The notes under the pieces were generated by a model. That model did no database searches, was not told where the DNA came from, and was given only the letters and a program-made list of their open reading frames with translations. Position numbers and translations under genes: made by a program. Shown piece by piece: positions 19,668-29,465 of a stretch of 64,000 nucleotides of DNA. The first letter of the stretch is position 1, and each line of letters starts with the position of its first letter. Where the stretch lies: the NCBI GenBank assembly GCA_014799465.1, contig JAAVHZ010000066.1, positions 35,138 to 99,137 on the forward strand, given 5' to 3'. The stretch comes from Lachnospiraceae bacterium. Lineage in GTDB: Bacteria > Bacillota > Clostridia > Lachnospirales > Lachnospiraceae.

Positions 19668-19670
19668 ATC

Positions 19671-21311
19671 TTATTCTATCAAATCAAGAATCTGCCTTAT
19701 ATTCTTTTTTCCAAAAACAGGTTTTTCCCCATTAATGACCATACATGGAACACTCATTACCTGATATTTTTCTTTTAAATCTGGAAAATGATTTAAATCA
19801 TATACATCTGCAATAACATTAGGATTACCGGCTGCTATTTTCTGTGCAGATGTAACCAAATCCGGGCACATAGTACATGATAGTGAAACCATAATCTGTA
19901 AATGAATATTATCAGATATATTTTTTATCCTTTCTTCCACATCTGTTTCCACTATCTGTCCCGGACCTGCCGCATTATACAGTCCCAAAATAAATGAAGT
20001 AAACTCATGTCCTCCCGGAACTCCATGAAATGCAAGACCTGTCTGTGTACCATCTGTCAGGCATACTCTTACACATGGTAACTGCTTTTCACCATGTGAA
20101 TTGTCAATCTCTAAAATTAACTTGTCTGTCATATCTGCAAGTGTCTCCATATATTGCTTTAACTCTTTTGATACAGCATCATCCTTCAGATATAACTTTA
20201 ATAAAAGTGAACGTTCCATTTTATCAAATACCACATTAAGCTGTTCCAGCATATCTTCTGAAAAAAGACTGTTTTCATCTTCTGTTTTAGCATTCTTCTG
20301 TACTGTTGCTTTTTCTTCTTTATGTTCTTTACTGGAACTGTCCGGTTGCACAGGTTTTATTCCTGTCTTTTCCTGCATTGATTTTGCATAACGCTCTAAC
20401 TCTGTAGCAGCTAATGCTCCATCGCCCACTGCCGTAACTACCTGCCTTAGATTTTTTACACAAACATCACCTGCTGCATATAGTCCGTCAACACTTGTTT
20501 TCTGACAAAGGTCAGTTTTCACATAATTCTGCTCATTTATATCTGCCAATCCTCTTACAAGTTCCGTAGCAGGCTCATATCCTGCAAATACAAAAATACC
20601 GAAGGTATCTCCTTTTGGTGCTTTATATTCTGTCACCTCTCCTGTTACATTATTTTTGTATTTAAGAGTGCGTAGAAAATCATCTCCTGATGCCTCTACT
20701 ACTTCTGTATTCGTCAGAACAGTAATTTTCTCATTCTTTCTTGCCTCTTCTGCAGTTGCTTTGGCACAGGTAAAATCATCCTCTCTTACAAGAATTGTTA
20801 CATGACTTGCATATTGTGTAAGAAATACACTCTCTTCTGCTGCTGCAAAACCTCCACCTACAACAAATACTTCCTTTCCTGTAAAAAACTCACCATCACA
20901 TGTGGCACAGTAGGCAACACCGTGACCACGAAATTCTGCTTCTCCCTTAAATCCTATCATACGCGGATGTGCTCCTGTAGCAAGAAGCACACCAAAACAT
21001 TTTAATCTGCCCTTATTTGTATCTACCATCTTAATATCTCCTGAAAAATCAAGATTTTCTGCTTCAGCTAAAAGAAATTCTGCTCCAAAGTTCTGTGCCT
21101 GTTTTCTCATTGCATTTGTTAATTCTGTTCCGTTAGTTCTCTCTATGCCCGGATAATTTACTACTTCTGAGGTTATTGTAATCTGACCTCCGAAATGTTC
21201 TTTTTCCACTACCAACACACGATAACGTGCTCTCGCCAGATAGAGTGCGGCAGTAAGCCCTGCCGGTCCACCTCCGATTACTATTACATCATACAAATTT
21301 TCTTTTTCCAT
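19671..21311 (-). CDS. AhpF-homolog: thioredoxin reductase fused to C-terminal thioredoxin-fold domain
   Basis: 546 aa. Residues 1-~315 are a thioredoxin-reductase-type FAD/NAD(P)H oxidoreductase (GGGPAG near 13, redox CATC at Cys135/Cys138). After a charged linker (~325-350) come thioredoxin-fold repeats with a second redox motif CTMC at Cys479/Cys482. True AhpF has the thioredoxin folds in front, so the order is reversed here. This matches the known AhpF_homolog group (TIGR03143) found beside AhpC where AhpF is missing. It starts 5 bp after ahpC and probably passes electrons to it. Confidence 0.9.
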   Translation of the reverse strand: MEKENLYDVIVIGGGPAGLTAALYLARARYRVLVVEKEHFGGQITITSEVVNYPGIERTNGTELTNAMRKQAQNFGAEFLLAEAENLDFSGDIKMVDTNKGRLKCFGVLLATGAHPRMIGFKGEAEFRGHGVAYCATCDGEFFTGKEVFVVGGGFAAAEESVFLTQYASHVTILVREDDFTCAKATAEEARKNEKITVLTNTEVVEASGDDFLRTLKYKNNVTGEVTEYKAPKGDTFGIFVFAGYEPATELVRGLADINEQNYVKTDLCQKTSVDGLYAAGDVCVKNLRQVVTAVGDGALAATELERYAKSMQEKTGIKPVQPDSSSKEHKEEKATVQKNAKTEDENSLFSEDMLEQLNVVFDKMERSLLLKLYLKDDAVSKELKQYMETLADMTDKLILEIDNSHGEKQLPCVRVCLTDGTQTGLAFHGVPGGHEFTSFILGLYNAAGPGQIVETDVEERIKNISDNIHLQIMVSLSCTMCPDLVTSAQKIAAGNPNVIADVYDLNHFPDLKEKYQVMSVPCMVINGEKPVFGKKNIRQILDLIE

Positions 21312-21315
21312 AATT

Positions 21316-21879
21316 TTATAACTGTCCCACTAAATCTAAACTCGGTTTCAAAGTTTCTGCTCCAGGCTGCCATTTTGCAGGGCACACTTCATCCCCATGC
21401 TCATGTACGAACTGACTTGCCTGAACACGTCTGAATAATTCTTCTGCATTACGTCCCACATTTCCTGCAGTAACTTCATATGCCACAATCTTTCCTTCCG
21501 GATTTACGATAAAACTGCCTCTTTCTGCCAACCCATCATCTTCAATATAGACTTCAAAATCTTTTGACAATGCATGGGTCGGGTCTGCAAGCATAGGATA
21601 TTTTATTTTTTTAATACGCTCTGACACATCATGCCATGCCTTGTGTACAAAATGTGTATCACATGATACGGCATAGATTTCACAGTTTACCTTTTTAAAT
21701 TCTTCATATTTATTTGCCAAATCCTCTAATTCCGTAGGGCATATAAATGTAAAATCTGCCGGATAGAAAAAAAACACACTCCACTTTCCAAGAATATCTT
21801 CTTTGGTTACTTTTTTAAAGGCACCATCATGGAACGCCTGAACCGTAAAATCACTTACTTCTTTGCTAATCATTGACAT
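21316..21879 (-). CDS. ahpC: Alkyl hydroperoxide reductase C (typical 2-Cys peroxiredoxin)
   Basis: 187 aa, normal length. Peroxidatic Cys47 lies in FICPTE and the resolving Cys166 in VCPAKW, so it is a typical 2-Cys Prx1/AhpC enzyme reducing H2O2 and organic peroxides in the cytosol. SD AAAGGAG precedes ATG. It forms an operon with the downstream reductase, its likely electron donor. I looked for a PerR box in the leader and saw no convincing one. Confidence 0.95.
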   Translation of the reverse strand: MSMISKEVSDFTVQAFHDGAFKKVTKEDILGKWSVFFFYPADFTFICPTELEDLANKYEEFKKVNCEIYAVSCDTHFVHKAWHDVSERIKKIKYPMLADPTHALSKDFEVYIEDDGLAERGSFIVNPEGKIVAYEVTAGNVGRNAEELFRRVQASQFVHEHGDEVCPAKWQPGAETLKPSLDLVGQL

Positions 21880-21965
21880 TGTTTTTTACTCCTTTTATTA
21901 TATTATTTCTGATTCATATCCTCATTGTTTCCAATAAATTTTATTTTCATACAATGTAATTAAAA

Positions 21966-22001
21966 GACCCTATGCATTAGAAATTCCATCTGCATAAGGT
22001 C
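21966..22001 (-). terminator. Terminator-like hairpin after purL-macrodomain operon
   Basis: Minus strand: GACCTTATGCA, a 14-nt loop, TGCATAGGGTC, then TTTTAATT. It lies about 100 nt after the macrodomain stop codon. Confidence 0.6.
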
Positions 22002-22102
22002 ATATTTAAAATTTTAGTATGCACTTGTCATATTGCAGATTTGCATTTCTAAATAAGAGTTTGAGAAACAATACATACCCAAAAAACAATAAACCAACTG
22101 AT

Positions 22103-22627
22103 TTACTTTACATTTCTACATAACTCATCAACTTCTCTTTTATATACCATTTCTGTATTATCATCAAACAATACCCATTCAACAAGAGATATTTTTCCTT
22201 CATTTTCTTTAATGAAATTTAATACTGTACGAACTGCAATATTTGCAGCTAATTCAACCGGAAAACGATAAATACCTGTAGCTATAGAAGGAAATGCTAT
22301 GGTACGGATTCCATTATCTACAGCTAATTGCAGTGAATTATAATAGCAGTTTGCAAGTTGCTCTTCCTCGCTATTTTTTCCTCCATTCCATACAGGTCCA
22401 ACTGTATGAATCACAAAATCACAAGGCAGATTGTATGCTTTTGTAATCTTAGCCTGTCCTGTTTTACAACCGCCAAGCAAACGGCACTCAAACAAAAGTT
22501 CCGGTCCTGCTGCCCTATGAATGGCACCGTCAACACCGCCTCCACCTAATAAACTTGAATTTGCGGCATTAACGATTGCCTGCACATCCTGAACCTTTGT
22601 TATATCACCTCTTATAGTTTTTATCAT
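22103..22627 (-). CDS. Macrodomain protein (O-acetyl-ADP-ribose deacetylase type)
   Basis: 174 aa from ATG at 22627, which has GGAG six nt upstream; an ATG at 22639 is also possible. It is a single macrodomain: [20 protein letters not shown] at the start, the [15 protein letters not shown] loop, [15 protein letters not shown], and [10 protein letters not shown]. This matches YmdB/TM0508-type enzymes that hydrolyse O-acetyl-ADP-ribose or remove ADP-ribose from proteins. It begins about 28 bp after purL and should be co-transcribed; the reason for pairing with purine synthesis is unknown. Confidence 0.92.
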   Translation of the reverse strand: MIKTIRGDITKVQDVQAIVNAANSSLLGGGGVDGAIHRAAGPELLFECRLLGGCKTGQAKITKAYNLPCDFVIHTVGPVWNGGKNSEEEQLANCYYNSLQLAVDNGIRTIAFPSIATGIYRFPVELAANIAVRTVLNFIKENEGKISLVEWVLFDDNTEMVYKREVDELCRNVK

Positions 22628-22654
22628 ATGGTTCTCCATCTTCTATTCTGTATC

Positions 22655-25600
22655 TTATTTGAAATATTCCACACCGGATTCAAATATTTTCATATCCTGT
22701 TCCCCTGTGATATTCCTTGCCACCGATACTCCTTTACGCTCCACATGAGCCATCTTTCCAAGGCATCTTCCATCAGGGCTTGTTATACCTTCAATTGCAG
22801 CATAGGAACCATTAATATTCCACTCTTCATCCATAGTCGGTCTGCCCTTCTCATCTACATACTGAGTCACAACCTGTCCATTTTTAAAGAGTTCCTTAAT
22901 CCAGTCATCATTAGCTACGAATCTTCCCTCACCGTGTGAAGCCGGATTTACATATGTCCTTCCAAGCTGTGCATTCATAAGCCAAGGCGATTTATTGCTG
23001 ACAACCTGTGTATATACCATCTTTGAAATATGACGGTTAATAGTGTTATATGTCAATGTAGGTGAATTTTCACCCTGACCTGTAATCTGTCCGTTAGGAA
23101 CAAGACCCAGCTTAATAAGTGCCTGAAAACCATTACATATACCAAGTGCAAGACCGTCTCTTTCATTTAACAGTTTAGTAACTGCTTCCTTTAGCTTTTC
23201 ATTTCTAAATGCTGTAGCAAAGAACTTAGCAGAACCGTCAGGCTCATCACCTGCACTGAAACCACCAGGAAACATAATAATCTGCGACTGTGCAATACTG
23301 TCTTCGAATACCTTTACCGAATCCCTTATATCTTCTGCATTCATATTTTTAAATACCTTAGTTATAACATTTGCTCCGGCAGCCTCAAATGCTTTTGCAC
23401 TATCATATTCACAGTTAGTACCCGGAAATACAGGAATGAAAACTGTAGGTTTTGCCACCTTATTCTTGCATATATATACTTCTCCTGCACGATATAACGG
23501 GGTATCAAGTATCTCGCTGTCATTAGACGAACGTGTAGGAAATACCCTCTCAAGAGTACCTTCCCATTTACTCAATGCTTCATCTACAGATATTTTCATA
23601 TCTCCATATACAAATTCTGCATCTTCTGTCACACTACCGATAATCCGTCCCACACTCTCTGCTTCCTGCACTTTATCTTCTGCTATTTCGGCAACGATGT
23701 TTCCAATACCTTTAGCAAAAAGCTCATTGCTATTTACTTCACCTGAATCAATATATATACCAAGCTTATTACCAAATGCCATTTTGCTTACTGCTGCTGC
23801 AATACCTTTGGCATCCACCACATAAGCGGACTTAATAACTCCATTTCCAATCAATTCATGTATTGTGTCATACAGATTCATTATCTGTTTATAATCAGGG
23901 AGGTCATATTCATCCTTCTTAATTTCAAATAATGCAATCTTACTTCCGGGAGTTTTAAATTCCGGTGAAATAACATCTTTTTCCTTAGCCACATCCACTG
24001 CAAAAGATACCAGCGTAGGAGGAACATCTATATCATTAAATGTACCTGACATACTGTCCTTGCCGCCTATTGACGGAAGCCCAAATCCAAGCTGTGCATC
24101 ATATGCACCAAGAAGTGATGCAAAAGGCTGGCTCCAACGTGAAGAATCATCTGTCATTCTTCTGAAATATTCCTGGAAAGTAAACCTTATCTTCTTATAA
24201 TCTCCACCGGCTGCCACAATTTTGGCAACTGACTCTATAACTGCATATACTGAACCATGATATGGACTCCAGCTCGAAAGATATGGATCAAATCCATAGC
24301 TCATCATAGTAACAGTATCACATTTACCCTTTAATACAGGAAGTTTGGCAACCATTGCCTGCATCTCCGTAAGCTGATACCTTCCTCCATATGGCATAAA
24401 TACAGTTCCTGCACCGATAGATGAGTCAAATCTTTCCACAAGTCCTTTTTGTGAACATACATTAAGGTCTGCAAGTGTATCCAGCCACTTGTCTTTTACA
24501 TCTGATACATCCTCATCTTTAAAATATCTATCATCTTCTGAAGGCATGTCCACCTTAACATCTGTTTCCTGATGTGCACCATTTGTATCAAGAAATGCCC
24601 TTGATATATTTACTATATCCTTTCCTCTCCAGTTAAGTACAAGTCTGGGCTCTTCTGTAACTACAGCCACCTCTGTAGCCTCCAGATTCTCCTCTCTTGC
24701 ATAATCCATAAACTGTGCCACATCTTTTTTATCTACAACTACTGCCATTCTCTCCTGAGATTCTGATATTGCAATCTCAGTTCCGTCAAGTCCTGCATAT
24801 TTCTTTGGTACTTTATCAAGGTTGACCTTAAGTCCGTCTGCCAGTTCACCTATGGCAACAGATACACCGCCTGCACCAAAGTCATTACATTTCTTAATCA
24901 TATGACTGACTTCAGGACGTCTGAATAACCTCTGAAGTTTTCTTTCGGTAGGTGCATTACCCTTCTGTACCTCAGCACCACATGTCTCTATAGATTTTTC
25001 TGTATGAACCTTTGATGAACCTGTAGCACCGCCACAACCGTCACGACCTGTACGTCCTCCAAGCAGGATAATTATATCTCCCGGGTCTGAATTCTCACGG
25101 ATAACCGCCGACCTCGGTGCCGCAGCTATAACAGCTCCAATCTCCATTCTCTTTGCCACATAATCAGGATGATATATTTCCTTTACTAATCCTGTAGCAA
25201 GTCCGATTTGATTTCCATATGAACTATACCCCTGTGCTGCACCACGAACCAGTTTCTTCTGTGGCAGCTTGCCATGTAAAGTCTCATTCATGGATTTTGT
25301 AGGGTCTGCTGCACCTGTAACACGCATTGCCTGATATACATAGGTACGTCCTGATAACGGATCTCTTATTGCACCTCCAAGACAGGTTGCTGCACCACCA
25401 AAAGGCTCTATCTCCGTAGGGTGGTTGTGTGTCTCATTTTTAAAGTTCACAAGCCACTCTTCTGTAACTGTACCATTTCCGTCTTCTTTATCTATCTCTA
25501 CAGGAACTACTATACTGCATGCATTTATTTCATCTGATTTTTCCTGGTCTTCCAGTTTTCCTTCCTTTTTCAGTTTTCGCATTGCAAGAAGTGCCAAGTC

Positions 25601-26431
25601 CATAAGACATACAAATTTATCATCTCTGCCCTTAAATATTACTTCCCTGTCCTCTATATATCTCTCATATGTTTTGAGAATAGGTGTCTTATAATAACCG
25701 TCTTCAAATACAACGTCCTTAAGCTCTGTATTAAACGTAGTATGACGGCAGTGGTCTGACCAATAAGTATCAAGAACTCTTATTTCTGTCATGGAAGGGT
25801 CTCTGTTCTCTTCATTTTTAAAATAGTTCTGAATATGTTTAAAATCATTAAATGTCATTGCAAGATTCAACGAATCATATAGACTTTTAAGCTTGTCTTC
25901 ACTAAAATCCTTAAATCCGTCAAATATTACCACATCTGACGGCTCTTCAAACTCTGTAACAAGTGTTACAGGCTTATCAATGCCTGTCTCTCTTGAATCT
26001 ACCGGATTAATGCTGAAAGATTTGATATTTTCAAACTCTTCATCTGTTATATCTCCTTCTATAACATATGTTACTGCCGTTTTAATAACAGGCTCTTCCG
26101 ATTCATTTAAAAACTTAATACACTGCTCTGCCGAATCTGCTCTCTGGTCAAATTGTCCCGGCAGATATTCCACACTAAATACCCTGTCTTTATTCTGTTT
26201 GTAAGGAAATGTCTCCTCATAAATATCATCTACAGGAGGTTCTGAAAATACAGTCTTTAAGGCATCTTTGTATGTATCGTCTGAAATGTTTTCCACATCA
26301 TAACGTACAAGTTCCCTAAGTCCCGTAACAGTTTTAATTCCAAGATAACTTGAAATCTCATGCTTCATTTCCTTTGCCTTTACCGCATATGGTGCCTTTT
26401 TCTCAACATAAACTCTTCTTACTTTGCTCAT
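22655..26431 (-). CDS. purL: Phosphoribosylformylglycinamidine synthase, single-chain clostridial type
   Basis: 1258 aa from ATG at 26431, chosen because GGAGG lies five nt upstream; the frame continues to 26452. It makes FGAM from FGAR, glutamine and ATP in purine synthesis. N-terminal PurS-like part, two AIR-synthase-like catalytic halves (NHPTEIEPFGGAATCLGG, GCGGATGSS, GGKDSMSG), and a C-terminal glutaminase with FPGTNCEYDS and the nucleophile in GICNGFQ are all fused. The length fits the Clostridia clade rather than separate PurL/PurQ/PurS. No purine riboswitch fits in the short leader. Confidence 0.95.
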   Translation of the reverse strand: MSKVRRVYVEKKAPYAVKAKEMKHEISSYLGIKTVTGLRELVRYDVENISDDTYKDALKTVFSEPPVDDIYEETFPYKQNKDRVFSVEYLPGQFDQRADSAEQCIKFLNESEEPVIKTAVTYVIEGDITDEEFENIKSFSINPVDSRETGIDKPVTLVTEFEEPSDVVIFDGFKDFSEDKLKSLYDSLNLAMTFNDFKHIQNYFKNEENRDPSMTEIRVLDTYWSDHCRHTTFNTELKDVVFEDGYYKTPILKTYERYIEDREVIFKGRDDKFVCLMDLALLAMRKLKKEGKLEDQEKSDEINACSIVVPVEIDKEDGNGTVTEEWLVNFKNETHNHPTEIEPFGGAATCLGGAIRDPLSGRTYVYQAMRVTGAADPTKSMNETLHGKLPQKKLVRGAAQGYSSYGNQIGLATGLVKEIYHPDYVAKRMEIGAVIAAAPRSAVIRENSDPGDIIILLGGRTGRDGCGGATGSSKVHTEKSIETCGAEVQKGNAPTERKLQRLFRRPEVSHMIKKCNDFGAGGVSVAIGELADGLKVNLDKVPKKYAGLDGTEIAISESQERMAVVVDKKDVAQFMDYAREENLEATEVAVVTEEPRLVLNWRGKDIVNISRAFLDTNGAHQETDVKVDMPSEDDRYFKDEDVSDVKDKWLDTLADLNVCSQKGLVERFDSSIGAGTVFMPYGGRYQLTEMQAMVAKLPVLKGKCDTVTMMSYGFDPYLSSWSPYHGSVYAVIESVAKIVAAGGDYKKIRFTFQEYFRRMTDDSSRWSQPFASLLGAYDAQLGFGLPSIGGKDSMSGTFNDIDVPPTLVSFAVDVAKEKDVISPEFKTPGSKIALFEIKKDEYDLPDYKQIMNLYDTIHELIGNGVIKSAYVVDAKGIAAAVSKMAFGNKLGIYIDSGEVNSNELFAKGIGNIVAEIAEDKVQEAESVGRIIGSVTEDAEFVYGDMKISVDEALSKWEGTLERVFPTRSSNDSEILDTPLYRAGEVYICKNKVAKPTVFIPVFPGTNCEYDSAKAFEAAGANVITKVFKNMNAEDIRDSVKVFEDSIAQSQIIMFPGGFSAGDEPDGSAKFFATAFRNEKLKEAVTKLLNERDGLALGICNGFQALIKLGLVPNGQITGQGENSPTLTYNTINRHISKMVYTQVVSNKSPWLMNAQLGRTYVNPASHGEGRFVANDDWIKELFKNGQVVTQYVDEKGRPTMDEEWNINGSYAAIEGITSPDGRCLGKMAHVERKGVSVARNITGEQDMKIFESGVEYFK

Positions 26432-26473
26432 AGTAACCTCCATAATGTTCAAATTACACTTTCAATATTGATT

Positions 26474-26479
26474 ATTATA
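26474..26479 (-). promoter_or_regulatory. Extended -10 promoter of purL
   Basis: Minus strand TATGC-TATAAT, an extended -10 element with no clear -35, about 40 nt before the purL start. It suggests purL is not simply read through from the helicase gene. Confidence 0.5.
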
Positions 26480-26509
26480 GCATACCAACTCTTTTTTTCC
26501 CATATCAAA

Positions 26510-28876
26510 TTATAAATATTTCCAAAATCTCCTAATCTCTTCTTCTGCTGTTTTTATATTTACACATTTTACATCATCCCACTCTCTGGGATAAAGCCCT
26601 GAATAAGATGTTTCCAGAAATCTGTCATCCAAAAGTCCGATAACACCATAATCCTCTTGTGTTCTTATAACTCTGCCTGCCGCCTGAAGTACCTTATTAA
26701 TGCCCGGATATCTGTAAGCATAATCAAAACCGTTTCTGCCGTTTTCATCATAATAACTCTTTAAAATCTGTTTTTCAGTGCATATCTGCGGCAATCCCGT
26801 ACCAACTACAATAGTTCCTATAAGTCTTTCATTTTTTAAGTCTATTCCTTCAGAAAATACACCGCCCAGAACGCACAGGCCTATAAGAGTATAATCGGCA
26901 TCTTCCTTAAAACTTTCCAAAAACTCTTCCCTTGACTGCTCATCCATCTTATTTTCCTGCAATATATATCTGAATCCGTCTATATCCGACAATGGTTCCA
27001 ATACCTGATAAACACTGTCCATTAATTTGTATGAAGGAAAGAAAACCATATAATTACCTTTGCACATCTTTGCTGTAACTCTTATATATTCACCCATCTT
27101 CTGATACTCTGTAATATTTCTGCGGTTATATCTGCTGCTTACATCAGTTGCAATAAATATGAGCCTCTTGTCCTGCTGAAACGGTGAATCAATGTATATT
27201 GCATAATCATCCGTTTTACCTCCAAGCAGCTCTTTATAATAATTTACCGGAAGAAGCGTAGCTGAAAAAAATATTGTACTTAAACATTGCTGCATACACC
27301 TGCTTACATTACCTGACGGATTAACACAAAACAGTTTTATTAAAAATCCTTTATCCTTTGAATCCTCCGTAAATATCTCATACTTATCATCAACTAATTC
27401 ATAAATATTAAGAAAGTTCACAAAGTCAAAGTAAAAATCCATTACAGATTCCCTGCCGTCAAACTCCCTAAAATCATCAAGGAACTTCTTCATATATCCC
27501 TGTAACCTTAATAACTGTTTTATCAGACTGTCTGCATCTTCTCTTAAATAATACTCCCTGTCTTCTCCTTCTTTCCTATATGCTAAAAGTTCTTTATTAC
27601 ATCTGCCTAATGCATTGTATACAGCCTTGCTTTTATCCTTAACAATTTTTTTAACGGAAAGAAAATCATCTTTATATAACGTAGCACTATACATCTCTCT
27701 GGCTCTTTCCACCAGATTATGTGCTTCATCTACCAATACAATATAGTCTCCTTTTGCTCCATCTGAAAAGTACCGTTTTAATCTTACTGTCGGGTCATAA
27801 ACATAATTATAATCACATATAATTCCATCACACCAATTAGTACAGTCAAGATTCATTTCAAATGGACAAACATTATGTTTTTGTGCGTATTGAAGAATCA
27901 CATCTCTTGTTATTTCATTTTCGCTATTTATTATATCAAATACTGCATCATTAATTCTGTCAAAATGCCCTTTTGCTCTCTCACATTTTTCAGGATTACA
28001 TTCCGGTTTGTCAAGTATGCATATCTTATCTTTTGCCGTAATAGTTACATTTCTAAAATGAAGTCCTCTGATTTTTAAAAGCCTGAATGCCTCCTCCGCC
28101 ACTGTCCTAGTAATGGTTTTTGCCGTAAGATAAAATATTTTATCTCCACTGCCCTCACCCATTGCCCTTACTGCCGGAAAAATAACCGACATAGTTTTTC
28201 CTACTCCCGTAGGTGCCTGAATATACAAATCCTTCTTCTGGCGTACCGTTTTAAATACAGATACGACAATATCCCTCTGCCCCTTCCTATACTCAAAAGG
28301 AAACTGTAAGTTTTCTATGGATTCCTGCCTTAAAATCAAATTATCATATAAAAATTCTACCCATCTTGAATAACTTTGTATCAAATCTGCAAACCATTCT
28401 TTTAACTCTTCATACTCAAAAATTTCATTAAATCTTTTTATCTCTTCACTGTCAAGATTACAGTATGTCATCTGTATTCCTATTCGTTCCAGACTATTCT
28501 TTTCTGCATAAATGTATGCATAGCACATAGCCTGTGCTTTATGTACTCCTATAGGTTCTTTAAACTTCATTACATTTGAGTACATTCCTTTTATCTCATC
28601 TATAATAACAATGTCTTTTTTATTAATTATACCGTCTGCCCTTCCTTCAACGGTTATAGAAAATCTATCTGATGATACAGTGATTTTTAAAGGAACTTCC
28701 GGTGTATATTCTGTTCCCATTCTTCCCTGAATCTTTCTATGTATGCGGCTGCCTTCCTGCATGGCTTCTTTTTCATTCACAGATGTTCTTCTGTTATCAA
28801 TATCTCCTGACCTTAGTACAAATTCCACAAGATTACGAACTGAAATTTTCAAATTGCCATCTATAAACCGCTCCAT
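26510..28876 (-). CDS. PD-(D/E)XK nuclease fused to DinG/XPD-type FeS helicase
   Basis: 788 aa. The N-terminal ~190 residues look like a Cas4/AddB-type nuclease: an early His (GSRIHRK), GRADG, IDEIKG with the ExK pair, and a Q-x3-Y-type helix (HKAQAMCYAYIY). The rest is an SF2 helicase: Walker A APTGVGKT, four cysteines of a likely FeS cluster (CNPEKC and the CPF...C...C group), DEAH as VDEAHN, and a C-terminal QAAGRVIRT motif VI. DinG/XPD proteins unwind damaged or structured DNA 5' to 3'. It ends a tightly packed operon with the radical SAM pair and two LexA-like boxes upstream. Confidence 0.88.
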   Translation of the reverse strand: MERFIDGNLKISVRNLVEFVLRSGDIDNRRTSVNEKEAMQEGSRIHRKIQGRMGTEYTPEVPLKITVSSDRFSITVEGRADGIINKKDIVIIDEIKGMYSNVMKFKEPIGVHKAQAMCYAYIYAEKNSLERIGIQMTYCNLDSEEIKRFNEIFEYEELKEWFADLIQSYSRWVEFLYDNLILRQESIENLQFPFEYRKGQRDIVVSVFKTVRQKKDLYIQAPTGVGKTMSVIFPAVRAMGEGSGDKIFYLTAKTITRTVAEEAFRLLKIRGLHFRNVTITAKDKICILDKPECNPEKCERAKGHFDRINDAVFDIINSENEITRDVILQYAQKHNVCPFEMNLDCTNWCDGIICDYNYVYDPTVRLKRYFSDGAKGDYIVLVDEAHNLVERAREMYSATLYKDDFLSVKKIVKDKSKAVYNALGRCNKELLAYRKEGEDREYYLREDADSLIKQLLRLQGYMKKFLDDFREFDGRESVMDFYFDFVNFLNIYELVDDKYEIFTEDSKDKGFLIKLFCVNPSGNVSRCMQQCLSTIFFSATLLPVNYYKELLGGKTDDYAIYIDSPFQQDKRLIFIATDVSSRYNRRNITEYQKMGEYIRVTAKMCKGNYMVFFPSYKLMDSVYQVLEPLSDIDGFRYILQENKMDEQSREEFLESFKEDADYTLIGLCVLGGVFSEGIDLKNERLIGTIVVGTGLPQICTEKQILKSYYDENGRNGFDYAYRYPGINKVLQAAGRVIRTQEDYGVIGLLDDRFLETSYSGLYPREWDDVKCVNIKTAEEEIRRFWKYL

Positions 28877-28877
28877 T

Positions 28878-29423
28878 TCACGATTCCTTTCCTTCTTCTC
28901 TTTTAGCCTGCCGATGTGTTATATATCCGATTAAAAATATAAGTACGAAAATCATGTTTCCATATAAATCAATTCTTATTGAAACATCAAGGCTGCCTTC
29001 CCATATTTCCTTTGGATTGCTTTTCTTATAATACACAACAACTTTTTTACCCGGTTTAAATATGTATTCTAAAGTCTCATAATGTTTTGAACAGTATGAT
29101 TTACCTTCTGCACTATATTCCACTTCATACACATAATACTGTTTTTCGAGTTTCGAGCCTTTATAACTAATTCCGGCTCTTTTCTTTTCAATTGGATATT
29201 TGGATATTACGGTTCCTTCTGTTTTAATATAATTTAATTTGTTTTCATTAAATTCAAAATATCCTATCGCACAAACTGCATGCACAATTGCACATATAAG
29301 AAAAAAACGGCTTTGTGCTCTTTTGCTCATTCTATCAAAAAACGGCATATTTAGTACAACAATAAGAATAAACCATGCCAAATAAAATTGTACTAAAGTA
29401 AAAAGCATTTCACTGTAAAGCAT
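28878..29423 (-). CDS. DUF3592-like membrane protein
   Basis: 181 aa from ATG at 29423, which has TTGGAG eight nt before it; the frame opens at 29462. Two N-terminal helices, a central beta domain (TEGTVISKYPIEKK through VVYYKKSNPKEI) and one C-terminal helix fit DUF3592 proteins. Role unknown. It lies inside a DNA-repair-like operon, 2 bp before the helicase start, which is unexpected for a membrane protein. Confidence 0.75.
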   Translation of the reverse strand: MLYSEMLFTLVQFYLAWFILIVVLNMPFFDRMSKRAQSRFFLICAIVHAVCAIGYFEFNENKLNYIKTEGTVISKYPIEKKRAGISYKGSKLEKQYYVYEVEYSAEGKSYCSKHYETLEYIFKPGKKVVVYYKKSNPKEIWEGSLDVSIRIDLYGNMIFVLIFLIGYITHRQAKREEGKES

Positions 29424-29465
29424 AAAAGTTTCTCCAATCTGTACAAATCCAATACAATTCACAAA

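Noticed and set aside
21880..22100. PerR box before ahpC
   Set aside because: The A/T-rich leader has no convincing match to the 15-bp PerR inverted repeat.
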